Source of the DNA: Variovorax paradoxus
GTDB lineage: Bacteria > Pseudomonadota > Gammaproteobacteria > Burkholderiales > Burkholderiaceae_C
DNA length: 36,451 nucleotides
NCBI RefSeq assembly: GCF_018614915.1
Contig: NZ_JAGGNU010000026.1
Coordinates: 1-36,451 of the forward strand
Reading direction: 5' to 3'
The notes beneath the pieces were generated by a model. The model was not told where the DNA came from and did no database searches. It saw only the letters and a program-made list of their open reading frames with translations. Below, piece by piece: positions 16,031-23,049 of this stretch (the first letter of the stretch is position 1; every line of letters begins with the position of its first letter). The position numbers and the translations under genes were made by a program.

Positions 16031-16037
16031 GCGCGCG

Positions 16038-16691
16038 ATGATCGAGTTCTCTCTCTGGGACATCCTGCGCAACCTGCTCTTGGCCTTGCGCTGGACGGTG
16101 GTGCTCTCCCTCATCGCCTTCGTCGGCGGCGGCTTCGTGGGCGCCGTGCTGCTCTTCGTGCGCTTGTCCGGCGGGCCGGTTGCCGAACGGCTGATCGGCC
16201 TCTACGTGCAGCTGTTCCAGGGCACGCCGCTGCTGATGCAGTTGTTCCTGGCCTATTTCGGCATCGCGCTTCTTGGCATCGAGGTCTCGGCCTGGACCGC
16301 CGCCTCGGTCGCGCTCACGCTCTACACCAGCGCCTTCCTCACCGAGATCTGGCGTGGCTGCGTGGCCTCCATTCCCAAGGGCCAGTGGGAAGCCTCGGGC
16401 AGCCTCGCGCTCAGCTTCGGCGAGCAGATGCGCCACGTGATCCTGCCGCAGGCCACGCGCATCGCGGTCGCGCCCACCGTGGGCTTCCTGGTGCAAGTGA
16501 TCAAGGGCACCGCGCTGGCCTCGGTGATCGGCTTCGTCGAGCTCACCAAGGCCGGCAGCATGATCTCGAATGCGACCTTCAAGCCCTTCGTCGTCTTCAG
16601 CTGCGTCGCCCTGCTCTACTTCGTGCTGTGCTTTCCGGTGAGCCTGTACGCCAAGAACCTCGAAAGGAAGATCCATGGCGCTCGTCGCTGA
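16038..16691 (+). CDS. Amino-acid ABC transporter permease, second subunit
   Basis: 217-aa permease of the same family as the preceding gene. It shows the signature LYVQLFQGTPLLMQLFLAYF, the segment ALTLYTSAFLTEIWRGCVASIPKGQWEAS and the EAA-type loop SLALSFGEQMRHVILPQATR. I chose the ATG at 16038 because it follows the first permease stop by 7 bp and gives the usual family N-terminus MIEFSLWDILRNLL. Its 3' end overlaps the ATPase gene start by 17 bp. The protein is a membrane-bound partner of the first permease. Confidence 0.9.
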   Translation: MIEFSLWDILRNLLLALRWTVVLSLIAFVGGGFVGAVLLFVRLSGGPVAERLIGLYVQLFQGTPLLMQLFLAYFGIALLGIEVSAWTAASVALTLYTSAFLTEIWRGCVASIPKGQWEASGSLALSFGEQMRHVILPQATRIAVAPTVGFLVQVIKGTALASVIGFVELTKAGSMISNATFKPFVVFSCVALLYFVLCFPVSLYAKNLERKIHGARR

Positions 16692-17442
16692 AGCTCCCGC
16701 CGCCGCGGCGCCCGTCGTCCGCATCACCGCGCTGCGCAAGTCCTACGGCAGCAACGAGGTGCTGAAAGGCATCGACCTCGACGTCCGGCGCGGCGAGGTG
16801 ATCGCCATCATCGGCAAGAGCGGCTCGGGCAAGAGCACGCTGCTTCGCTGCATCAACGGGCTCGAGGTGTTCCAGGACGGCTCGCTCACGGTGGACGGCA
16901 AGCCCCTGCTGCACGAGAGCGCGATGGCCATGCGCGAGCTGCGCCAGCACGTGGGCATGATCTTCCAGAGCTTCAACCTTTTTCCGCACCTCACGGTCGG
17001 CAAGAACGTGATGCTCGCGCCGACGCTGGTGAAGAAGCGCGGCGGCATGGAAGCCGCGTCGCAGGCACGCAAGCTGCTCGAGCGTGTCGGGCTGGCCGAG
17101 AAGTTCGACGCCATGCCCGACCAGCTCTCCGGCGGCCAGCAGCAGCGCGTGGCGATCGCGCGCGCCCTCGCGATGGAGCCGGCCGTGCTGCTGTGCGACG
17201 AGATCACCTCGGCGCTCGACCCCGAACTGGTGGGCGAGGTGCTGCGCGTGGTCGAATCGCTGGCCGACGAGGGCATGACGCTGCTCATGGTGACGCACGA
17301 GATGAGCTTCGCGCGCAAGGTCAGCGACCGCGTGATCTTCATGCACCAGGGGCGCGTGCACGAGATGGGGCCGCCGGCCGAGCTGTTCGGCAATCCGCAG
17401 ACGGCGGAGTTGAAACAGTTCCTTTCGTCGCTGCACGACTGA
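16675..17442 (+). CDS. Amino-acid ABC transporter ATP-binding protein
   Basis: 255-aa ABC ATPase of the GlnQ/HisP type. Walker A is [11 protein letters not shown] (about residues 46-56), the Q-loop is in [15 protein letters not shown], the signature is [15 protein letters not shown], Walker B is [12 protein letters not shown] and the switch His is in MVTHEM. In many GlnQ-type ATPases Walker B ends FDEPTSALD; here it reads CDEITSALD, keeping the catalytic Glu. It overlaps the second permease by 17 bp and is the last gene of the gntR-importer operon; a 51-bp gap with a GC-rich stem but no T-run separates it from the next gene. Confidence 0.92.
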   Translation: MALVAEAPAAAAPVVRITALRKSYGSNEVLKGIDLDVRRGEVIAIIGKSGSGKSTLLRCINGLEVFQDGSLTVDGKPLLHESAMAMRELRQHVGMIFQSFNLFPHLTVGKNVMLAPTLVKKRGGMEAASQARKLLERVGLAEKFDAMPDQLSGGQQQRVAIARALAMEPAVLLCDEITSALDPELVGEVLRVVESLADEGMTLLMVTHEMSFARKVSDRVIFMHQGRVHEMGPPAELFGNPQTAELKQFLSSLHD

Positions 17443-17493
17443 GCACAACAGGGCGCCGGCGGAACCTCCGGCCTGTGGCAAGCTCCGAGCGGT

Positions 17494-18069
17494 ATGCACC
17501 GCTCTTCCACCTTGTCCCGCCGTTTCCTCCTGCGCGCCCTGCTCGGCGCTGCCGCGATGCCGGCGCCCTTCGCTGCATTCGCTGGCTTCAACTTCTTCAC
17601 CAGCGAATACACCGCGAGCCGCGAGGAACTGCAGGCGCAGATCGCGAAGCACTTTCCGGTGCAGCAGCGCTACGCCGAGATCTTCACAGTCAGCCTGCGC
17701 GACCCGCAGCTGGGGCTGGATGCCAAAGCCAACCGCGCAGCCATCACGGCGGTGCTGTCGATCGCGAGCCCGCTCTTGCGGCCTTCGTACGTCGAGGGCG
17801 TGGTCTCGGTCAGCAGTGCACTCAAGTACGACGCACCGGCGCGCGCGCTGCGTCTCGACCAGCCGAAAGCCGAAAGGCTCGAACTGCAGGGCGTCAGCGG
17901 GCGCGATGCCGAACGCCTGCAGCAGATCGGTGCGGTGGTCGCACAGGAGCTCTTGCGCGACCAACCGCTGCGCACCTTCACGGAAAAAGAGCTGACGGTC
18001 GGCCGCAAGACCTACGAGATCGGTGACATCACGGTGCAACAGGACGGCATCAAGCTGGAGCTCAAATGA
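17494..18069 (+). CDS. DUF1439 (YceB-like) exported protein
   Basis: 191-aa protein with an N-terminal export signal containing consecutive arginines ([23 protein letters not shown]). It could use Sec or possibly Tat, but a full twin-arginine motif is not clear and there is no lipobox Cys. The mature part fits the DUF1439 family (E. coli YceB is a lipoprotein member), with [25 protein letters not shown] at its start and an even beta-strand pattern suggestive of a lipid-binding periplasmic fold. The exact function is unknown. Its stop overlaps the ATG annotated for the next gene (ATGA), but that overlap may be a by-product of a repeat insertion there. Confidence 0.75.
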   Translation: MHRSSTLSRRFLLRALLGAAAMPAPFAAFAGFNFFTSEYTASREELQAQIAKHFPVQQRYAEIFTVSLRDPQLGLDAKANRAAITAVLSIASPLLRPSYVEGVVSVSSALKYDAPARALRLDQPKAERLELQGVSGRDAERLQQIGAVVAQELLRDQPLRTFTEKELTVGRKTYEIGDITVQQDGIKLELK

Positions 18070-19160
18070 GCTCTCCCCCAGGTTGGCCCACTTCGTGTGG
18101 CCGCCCACCCCCTCACCGGGGGCAACACCAGCGGCCCGGCAAAGCCGGCTCCGCGGCGTTCCCCGAACGGGCATCGCTTCGCTTGCCTGCGGCCTGGCTG
18201 ATCGCGACCTTGCTGCTCGCCGGCTGCACCTTGTTGAGCGAAGGCACGAAGTCCGGCTTCGACCTGCAGGCCCACCGCGGCGGCCGTGCGCTGGCACCGG
18301 AGAACACGCTGGCCGCCTTCTCGAACGCCATGGACCTGGGCGTGGACACGCTCGAACTCGACACCGGCCTCACCGCCGACGGCGTGGTCGTGATCTCGCA
18401 CGACACCGTGCTCAACCCGGACCACACGCGCGACGCGAGCGGCGCCTTCCTCGCTGCCAAAGGGCCCGCGATCCGCTCGCTGACGCTGTCGCAGCTCCAG
18501 GCCTACGACGTGGGCCGCATCGACCTCGCGAGCAACTACGGCAAGCAGTTTCCGAAGCAGCTGGCGAGCGACGGCGAGCGCATTCCGACGCTGGCCGCCT
18601 TGTTCGAGCGCGTGCGCGAACGTGGCGCCACGCAGATCCGCTTCAACATCGAGACCAAGCTGGACCCGACCCGGCCCGACGAGACCGCGGCACCCGAGGA
18701 CATGGTGCGTGCCTTGCTCGCCGAGATCGACAAGGCCGGCCTGGCACAGCGCGTGACCATCCAGAGCTTCGACTGGCGAACGCTCGCGCTGGTCGGCCAG
18801 TGGGCGCCGCAGATGCAGCGCGCCTATCTGACGACCGGCCGCACCCTGAAGGACAGCCGCTGGACCTCGGGCCTGCGGCTGGAAGACTTCGGCTCCGCGC
18901 CGCGTCTCGTGAAGGCCGCGGCGGGCGAGAGCAAGGGCGCGGTGATCTGGTCGCCGGCTTTCAGCGATCTCACGGCCGCGCAGGTCGGCGAGGCGCAATC
19001 GCTCGGCTTCCGGGTCGTGCCCTGGACCGTGAACCAGCGTGTCGACATGGCGAAGCTGATGGACTGGAAGGTGGACGGGATCATTACGGACGACCCGGCG
19101 ATGCTGCGCGACGTGATGCGTGAACGCGGGTGGACGTTGCCGGTGGGTACCGTCCGCTGA
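18066..19160 (+). CDS. Glycerophosphodiester phosphodiesterase lipoprotein
   Basis: Up to 364 aa. The enzyme hydrolyses deacylated phospholipid glycerophosphodiesters to glycerol-3-phosphate and an alcohol, here in the periplasm. Catalytic GDPD motifs are clear: AHRGGRALAPENTLAAF (His-Arg and Glu), LELDTGLTADGVVVISHD, and later FNIETKLD. A lipobox LLLAGC follows a hydrophobic helix (AAWLIATLLLAGC). From the ATG at 18066 the signal peptide would only begin near residue 40, and the first 35 codons come from a GC-rich interspersed repeat. A TTG at 18183, just before the signal helix, is therefore a plausible true start. Either the repeat inserted into the 5' end and was recruited as coding sequence, or translation starts inside. 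Confidence 0.85.
   Translation: MSSPPGWPTSCGRPPPHRGQHQRPGKAGSAAFPERASLRLPAAWLIATLLLAGCTLLSEGTKSGFDLQAHRGGRALAPENTLAAFSNAMDLGVDTLELDTGLTADGVVVISHDTVLNPDHTRDASGAFLAAKGPAIRSLTLSQLQAYDVGRIDLASNYGKQFPKQLASDGERIPTLAALFERVRERGATQIRFNIETKLDPTRPDETAAPEDMVRALLAEIDKAGLAQRVTIQSFDWRTLALVGQWAPQMQRAYLTTGRTLKDSRWTSGLRLEDFGSAPRLVKAAAGESKGAVIWSPAFSDLTAAQVGEAQSLGFRVVPWTVNQRVDMAKLMDWKVDGIITDDPAMLRDVMRERGWTLPVGTVR
18068..18172. repeat. REP-like GC-rich interspersed repeat element
   Basis: About 105 bases with nested stems: CCCCT/GGGGG around 18105-18123, CCGGC-AAA-GCCGG around 18139, and a GCGGCGTTCCCCGAACGGGC end. From recall, near-identical elements (…CCCACTTCGTGT…CAACACC…CGGCAAAGCCGG…) are scattered between genes of Variovorax and Acidovorax relatives. 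Only one copy is present in this window. It lies exactly between the DUF1439 stop and the signal-peptide codons of the GDPD gene. Confidence 0.55.
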
Positions 19161-19166
19161 CCGGGC

Positions 19167-19640
19167 TCACACGTGGCGCGCCGCCCGCGTGCGCTGCGCC
19201 CCAGCCATCGGCTGCCGATCGGCCCGCGCATGCAGCGCTTCGATGATGTGGCATTGCGCATCCGTGCCGTCGCAGCAGTCGCGCAGCGCGACCAGGTCCT
19301 TCTCGAGCGAGCGCAGTTCGCGCAGCCGTTCGCGCACATGGCCCAGGTGGGCATCGAGCGCGACGCAGGCGGCAGCGCAATCCGCCTTGCTGCGCAGATC
19401 GAGGCCCATCAGCGTGCGCACCTCGTCGAGCGACATGTCCATCGCGCGGCACAGGCGGATGAAGCGCAGCCGGTGCACGTCGGCATCGGTGTAGAGCCGG
19501 TAGCTGTTGTCGCCGCGGGCCTGCGGCGCGATGAGCCCCTCCTTCTCGTAGTAGCGGATGTTGGCGGCGCTGACGCCGCTTCGCGTGGCGGCGTCGCCGA
19601 TGCGGTAACCCTGCGCGGCGGGCGGACTCTCGACTGCCAT
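19167..19640 (-). CDS. MerR-family heavy-metal regulator (CadR/PbrR/ZntR-like)
   Basis: 157-aa regulator. The winged HTH is YRIGDAATRSGVSAANIRYYEKEGLI (12-37), followed by a long dimerisation helix (about 85-120) and a metal loop DCCDGTDAQCHIIEALH. The cysteines at 122, 123 and 130, plus Cys88 and Cys92, match the Zn/Cd/Pb/Co-sensing MerR proteins. I chose the ATG at 19640 because residues upstream of it overlap the operator. The divergent promoter at 19644-19674 has the 19-bp spacer typical of MerR activation. It should activate the CDF-type transporter gene 56 bp away when metal binds. Which metal is not certain; the cysteine arrangement favours Cd, Pb or Zn. Confidence 0.88.
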   Translation of the reverse strand: MAVESPPAAQGYRIGDAATRSGVSAANIRYYEKEGLIAPQARGDNSYRLYTDADVHRLRFIRLCRAMDMSLDEVRTLMGLDLRSKADCAAACVALDAHLGHVRERLRELRSLEKDLVALRDCCDGTDAQCHIIEALHARADRQPMAGAQRTRAARHV

Positions 19641-19643
19641 GGC

Positions 19644-19674
19644 TTGACCTTCCAGTGACTTCAACCTTTCCAAT
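19644..19674 (+). promoter_or_regulatory. MerR-type promoter with 19-bp spacer for the CDF gene
   Basis: TTGACC (19644-19649) is the -35 box and TCCAAT (19669-19674) the -10 box, separated by 19 bases, the stretched spacing that MerR-family activators correct. The dyad between them is imperfect (ACCTTCC on one side, TTCAACC on the other). The transporter's GGAG ribosome site and ATG follow at 19686 and 19696. Confidence 0.6.
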
Positions 19675-19695
19675 CGTGCCATCACTGGAGAAAAA

Positions 19696-20343
19696 ATGTC
19701 TGCGAACTGCTGCGAACACGACCGCGACCACGAACATCTCTCGGCCTCCGACACGCCGCGCTACCGGCGCGTGCTGTGGGTGGCGCTGGCACTCAACGTG
19801 CTGATGTTCGCCGTCGAGATCGGCGCCGGCTTTCGCTCGGGCTCGGTCTCGCTGCTGGCCGATGCCATCGACTTCTTCGGCGATGCCGCCAACTACGGCG
19901 TCACCCTGGCCGTGCTGTCGATGGGCCTCGCATGGCGCGCGCGGGCGGCCGTGCTCAAGGGGCTCAGCATGCTGGGTTTCGGTGTCTTCGTTGCGGCCAA
20001 GACGCTGTGGTCGGCCGCGCACGGCGTGCCGCCCGAGGCCTTGACCATGGGCCTGGTCGGCACGCTGGCGCTGGGGGTCAACGTGCTGGTCGCGCTGCTG
20101 CTCTACGCCTTCCGCGAGGGCGACGCCAACATGCGCAGCGTGTGGCTGTGCTCGCGCAACGACGCCATCGGCAACGTGGCCGTGATGCTCGCGGCGCTGG
20201 GCGTGTTCGGCACCGGCACTGCCTGGCCCGACCTCGCGGTGGCTGCGGTGATGGCGGCGCTCGCGGTCAGCGGCGGCTGGTCGGTGCTGCGGCAGGCACG
20301 CGGCGAATTGCGCGGCCGGCCGATAATTGCTCGCGATGTCTGA
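19696..20343 (+). CDS. Short CDF-family cation transporter lacking the cytoplasmic domain
   Basis: 215-aa inner-membrane protein with six hydrophobic segments of the cation diffusion facilitator type, exporting divalent metal against a proton gradient. The Cys/His-rich N-terminus (NCCEHDRDHEH) can bind metal. The TM2 site is Asp59/Asp63 (DAIDFFGD), like YiiP. In TM5 the usual His-xxx-Asp is Cys152-xxx-Asp156 (CSRND), which may favour soft metals. The chain ends soon after TM6, so the ~80-residue C-terminal dimerisation domain of normal CDFs is missing. A GGAG site precedes the ATG at 19696. It is controlled by the divergent MerR gene. The 3' end overlaps the peptidase gene by 8 bases. Confidence 0.85.
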   Translation: MSANCCEHDRDHEHLSASDTPRYRRVLWVALALNVLMFAVEIGAGFRSGSVSLLADAIDFFGDAANYGVTLAVLSMGLAWRARAAVLKGLSMLGFGVFVAAKTLWSAAHGVPPEALTMGLVGTLALGVNVLVALLLYAFREGDANMRSVWLCSRNDAIGNVAVMLAALGVFGTGTAWPDLAVAAVMAALAVSGGWSVLRQARGELRGRPIIARDV

Positions 20344-21355
20344 TGCACACGCTTCTTCCCCAGCCCCGTACGCGGGCGCCATCACCGATGTCGAGGGCAT
20401 CGAGGTCGGCCACTTCAGCGATCCGCGCCGCCCCACCGGCTGCACCGTGATCCTCGCGCGCGAAGGCGCAGTCGCCGGCGCCGACGTGCGAGGCGCCGGG
20501 CCCGGCACGCGCGAGACCGACCTGCTCGCGCCCGGCAACCTGGTCCAGCAGGTGCACGCCGTGATGCTCGCAGGCGGCAGCGCCTGGGGCCTCGCGGCGG
20601 CCGATGGCGCGATGCGCTGGCTCGAAGAGCGCGGCATCGGCCTCGACGTCGGCTTCGGCATCGTGCCGATCGTGCCGGCCGCGGTGCTGTTCGACCTGCC
20701 GCTCGGCGACGCGCGCATCCGGCCCGATGCGGCCGCCGGCTATGCAGCCTGCGAAGCCGCATCGAACGCTGCGCCCGCGGAAGGCAACGTGGGCGCCGGC
20801 AGCGGCGCGCTGGTGGGCAAGCTCTTCGGCGTGCACCGCGCGATGAAAGGCGGCATCGGCACTGCATCGATCACGGTCAACGGCGTCACGGTCGGCGCGC
20901 TGATCGCCTGCAATGCGCTCGGCGACGTCGTCGATCCCGACACGGCGCAGGTGGTGGCCGGCGCACGCACCGAGGATGGCCGTGCGCTCATGGACACGCG
21001 GCGCGCCCTGCTGCGCGGCGAGGCCGCCAAGCCGCCGCTGGCGGGCACCAACACCACGCTGGGCGTGATCGCAACCGACGCCGCGCTCACCAAGACACAG
21101 GCCAATCGGCTGGCGGCAGTCGCGCACGACGGGCTCGCGCGTGCCATCAACCCCGTGCACACCATGAGCGACGGCGACACGCTCTTCGCGCTTGCGACGG
21201 GCCGTGTGCCGCTGGTCGGCGCTGCGCCGGGCATGACGGTGCTGGGCATCATGGCGGCCGAAGTGGTGGCGCGGGCCACGCTGCGCGCGGTGCGTGCGGC
21301 ACGCACGGTGCGCATGGGGGAGCGCCATTTTCCTTGCGCCGGCGACCTCGTGTGA
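20336..21355 (+). CDS. P1 family peptidase (DmpA/S58-like)
   Basis: 339-aa protein of the N-terminal-nucleophile-like P1 (S58) family, relatives of L-aminopeptidase D-Ala-esterase DmpA and BapA beta-peptidases. The opening ITDVEGIEVGHFSDPRRPTGCTVIL is characteristic, as are QQVHAVMLAGGSAWGLAAADG and GNVGAGSGALVGKL. The likely autoprocessing/nucleophile region is LAGTNTTLGVIATDAAL (about residues 237-253), with Thr in place of the Ser of DmpA. I chose ATG at 20336 (MSDAHASSPAP), which overlaps the CDF stop by eight bases. It would cleave small N-terminal residues or beta-peptides in the cytoplasm. A tie to metal efflux is not obvious. Confidence 0.87.
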   Translation: MSDAHASSPAPYAGAITDVEGIEVGHFSDPRRPTGCTVILAREGAVAGADVRGAGPGTRETDLLAPGNLVQQVHAVMLAGGSAWGLAAADGAMRWLEERGIGLDVGFGIVPIVPAAVLFDLPLGDARIRPDAAAGYAACEAASNAAPAEGNVGAGSGALVGKLFGVHRAMKGGIGTASITVNGVTVGALIACNALGDVVDPDTAQVVAGARTEDGRALMDTRRALLRGEAAKPPLAGTNTTLGVIATDAALTKTQANRLAAVAHDGLARAINPVHTMSDGDTLFALATGRVPLVGAAPGMTVLGIMAAEVVARATLRAVRAARTVRMGERHFPCAGDLV

Positions 21356-21364
21356 AGGCGACGT

Positions 21365-21559
21365 GCGGCACAGTCGCGGCCCGCGGATGCGCTGCCGCAC
21401 CACAGGAAGGCCGTGGCTCATCAGGATGATGACCGGCAGCACGCCCCCGGTCATCAATGGACGCGTCATCTCCAGCGGGTATTCAACCTCGCCGTCCAAA
21501 AGCGGGAAGTGAATCACTTTCCCTCTTGCGTCCGCCACGCCGTGGACTGGAGGGCTCAC
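21365..21559 (-). pseudogene. Possible alpha/beta-hydrolase remnant
   Basis: On the minus strand this gap reads GKVIHFPLLDGEVEYPLEM and then TGGVLPVIILMSHGLPVV, which looks like the first strands and oxyanion-loop region (P-V-I-I-x-S-H-G) of a dienelactone-hydrolase or chlorophyllase-like alpha/beta hydrolase. The nucleophile elbow and everything after it are missing, since the frame then runs into the antisense of the peptidase gene. An N-terminus with a good ribosome site is also absent. Alternatively it is chance coding in a GC-rich spacer. I favour a fragment left by a deletion. Confidence 0.35.
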
Positions 21560-21569
21560 AGCTCAACAA

Positions 21570-22082
21570 CTAGCCGTCTTCGATGATCGCCATCAGGTAT
21601 TCGTCGACATAGCGCCCATCGATCACAAGCGATGCTCGGCGCAGGCCTTCGACCTGGAAACCCGCACGAAGATAGACCGCAATGGCGCGAAGATTGGTCG
21701 TGTGGACTGTCAGCTCGAGCCGCCTGATTCCGTTTTGGCGGCTCCAGGCAACCGCTTCGGCGATCATGCGCGAGCCGATGCCCTTGCCCCAATGCGACTG
21801 CCCAATGCCTAAGGCCAACACAGCCGAATGGGCCAGCCGCAGCAGCTCATTGCTTGAGGCGACGAGGGTTCCCACCAACACCTCGCCGTCCTGAGCCACG
21901 AGAATCAACGCATTGGCCTTGGCATCGAACAGTCGGATTCTTTGCGCTTCATCCTTTGCAGTGCTCCTGAATTCCGAAGGATCCAGGAGCATGAATTGGG
22001 TTTCGGCAAAAAGCTTGCGGCGCAACTTGACGAGCCGCGCGGCATCGGCCGGAACTGCCGGTCGGACGACGACGCTATTCAT
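21570..22082 (-). CDS. GNAT family N-acetyltransferase
   Basis: 170-aa acetyltransferase. It opens VVVRPAVPADAARLVKLRRKL, and the acetyl-CoA loop is QSHWGKGIGSRMIAEAVAW (about residues 108-126), followed by RRLELTVHTTNLRAIAVYLRAGF, the usual alpha-4/beta-6 region. The type resembles RimJ/RimL- or PhnO-like small-molecule or peptide acetylases; the substrate is unknown. I chose the ATG at 22082, which overlaps the end of the upstream membrane-protein gene by eight bases and so indicates coupling. It is the last gene of the leftward accessory array and might modify a product of the peptide cluster, though that is only positional. Confidence 0.85.
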   Translation of the reverse strand: MNSVVVRPAVPADAARLVKLRRKLFAETQFMLLDPSEFRSTAKDEAQRIRLFDAKANALILVAQDGEVLVGTLVASSNELLRLAHSAVLALGIGQSHWGKGIGSRMIAEAVAWSRQNGIRRLELTVHTTNLRAIAVYLRAGFQVEGLRRASLVIDGRYVDEYLMAIIEDG

Positions 22083-22488
22083 GGCACCGATCGGAAGAAG
22101 GCAGGTCGCCTTCAAGGTGCAGACGGTACCGCCGCGCCACAGTCGCGGGCCGGGGCTCGAGCGGCATCCATCGGCTCGGCGCGGACATGCCGGTGTCCGA
22201 ATCTTCGCGCAGCTGCTCGAGGCCGGGCGGCTCTGCGCCGAACCAGAGCCAGGCTGCATCCGTCGCGCCTCTGTTGAGGCAGCAGCGATTCCATTCGGCG
22301 CCGATGTACGCCTGCAGGCCAACGACCACTAGGAAGATCAGAACACCGACCGCGAAATAAAGAAGCAGCCTCCAGGGCGCCACAAGAGGAAAAAGATCCC
22401 GGCCCGCGATCAGCAGCAATGCACCGAGTACGGCAAATGCCAGGACGAGCTTGCCGAGAAGAATCAGGCGTGATTTGGTGTTATTCAT
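22075..22488 (-). CDS. Two-helix membrane protein of unknown function
   Basis: 137-aa protein. There are two hydrophobic segments (about residues 8-28 and 38-62: LLGKLVLAFAVLGALLLIAG and LLLYFAVGVLIFLVVVGLQAY) followed by a soluble tail of about 75 residues, rich in Arg, Pro and Glu. I do not recognise a family. Its size, two helices and position downstream of a LuxR-type gene and the peptide exporter make it a candidate immunity or accessory protein, but nothing in its sequence proves that. The ATG at 22488 follows luxR-like gene stop by 74 bp, and the end overlaps the GNAT gene. Confidence 0.6.
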   Translation of the reverse strand: MNNTKSRLILLGKLVLAFAVLGALLLIAGRDLFPLVAPWRLLLYFAVGVLIFLVVVGLQAYIGAEWNRCCLNRGATDAAWLWFGAEPPGLEQLREDSDTGMSAPSRWMPLEPRPATVARRYRLHLEGDLPSSDRCHE

Positions 22489-22562
22489 GGACTGACTGGA
22501 ACTGGATCGAGGTTGACGGTGACCGGCCGTGCCCGCCCGCTCGCCGGGCGGCTCGAGGTTTG

Positions 22563-22904
22563 CTAGCGGGGTTTTTGCGACAGCGAGAGCAGCCCTCGGT
22601 CCGAGATGCACTGCGCAAGCTCGGTGCGATTGCGCACCCTCAACTGCTTCATCAGCATCGCCAGCTGGCGCTTGATGGTTTGGTCGCTCTTGCCGAGCTG
22701 CCTGGCGATTTCCTTGTTGGTATTGCCGAGCAGCAGCAGGCTGACGATGGAACGCTCGGCATGCGTGAGCGGAGGCGCCGGGGCGAGGGCTTTCGCGATC
22801 GGCGAGCCTTTGATCGGGCTCTTGCTCCGCGCTGCCGGTGTGGGGGTCTCGCCGACGTGGCGGACATCGGCCGCCAGAGGATCCCTGGACGCTTTGGTTT
22901 CCAT
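22563..22904 (-). CDS. Minimal LuxR-type HTH regulator
   Basis: 113-aa protein. Residues about 45-113 are a LuxR/FixJ-type helix-turn-helix: LTHAERSIVSLLLLGNTNKE, then IARQLGKSDQTIKRQLAMLM and KQLRVRNRTELAQ. The preceding 45 residues are polar and probably disordered. There is no receiver, PAS or autoinducer-binding domain, so it resembles GerE-like stand-alone HTH proteins. I chose the ATG at 22904 because an AGGGAG ribosome site is well placed; the longer frame upstream is not conserved-looking. It sits 145 bp after the exporter gene. A shared motif upstream of it and of the peptide gene suggests it may regulate the cluster. Confidence 0.8.
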   Translation of the reverse strand: METKASRDPLAADVRHVGETPTPAARSKSPIKGSPIAKALAPAPPLTHAERSIVSLLLLGNTNKEIARQLGKSDQTIKRQLAMLMKQLRVRNRTELAQCISDRGLLSLSQKPR

Positions 22905-23029
22905 TCTTGAACTCCCTGCAATTCGCACGCGTTCTGTGTTGTTTTTCGGACGGCGGGGAACGCGAATCCAATGCCGTCGACGCGCGTTATGCGCTAGCAC
23001 GAGCAGTTGCGGCGCGCGTGAGGAGAATT

Positions 23030-23040
23030 TGCGAGAAATC
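23030..23040. promoter_or_regulatory. Shared motif copy A (upstream of luxR-like gene)
   Basis: TGCGAGAAATC on the plus strand (GATTTCTCGCA on the minus strand) lies about 130 bp upstream of the LuxR-type gene start and just before the ABC exporter stop. The same 11-mer occurs in the leader region of the peptide precursor at 28831, and a one-base-longer version occurs at 27523. Confidence 0.3.
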
Positions 23041-23049
23041 AGCGCGCGG

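Noticed and set aside
17443..17493. Terminator after the amino-acid ABC ATPase gene
   Set aside because: A GCCGG/CCGGC stem is present but no T-run follows; GC-rich stems are common by chance here.
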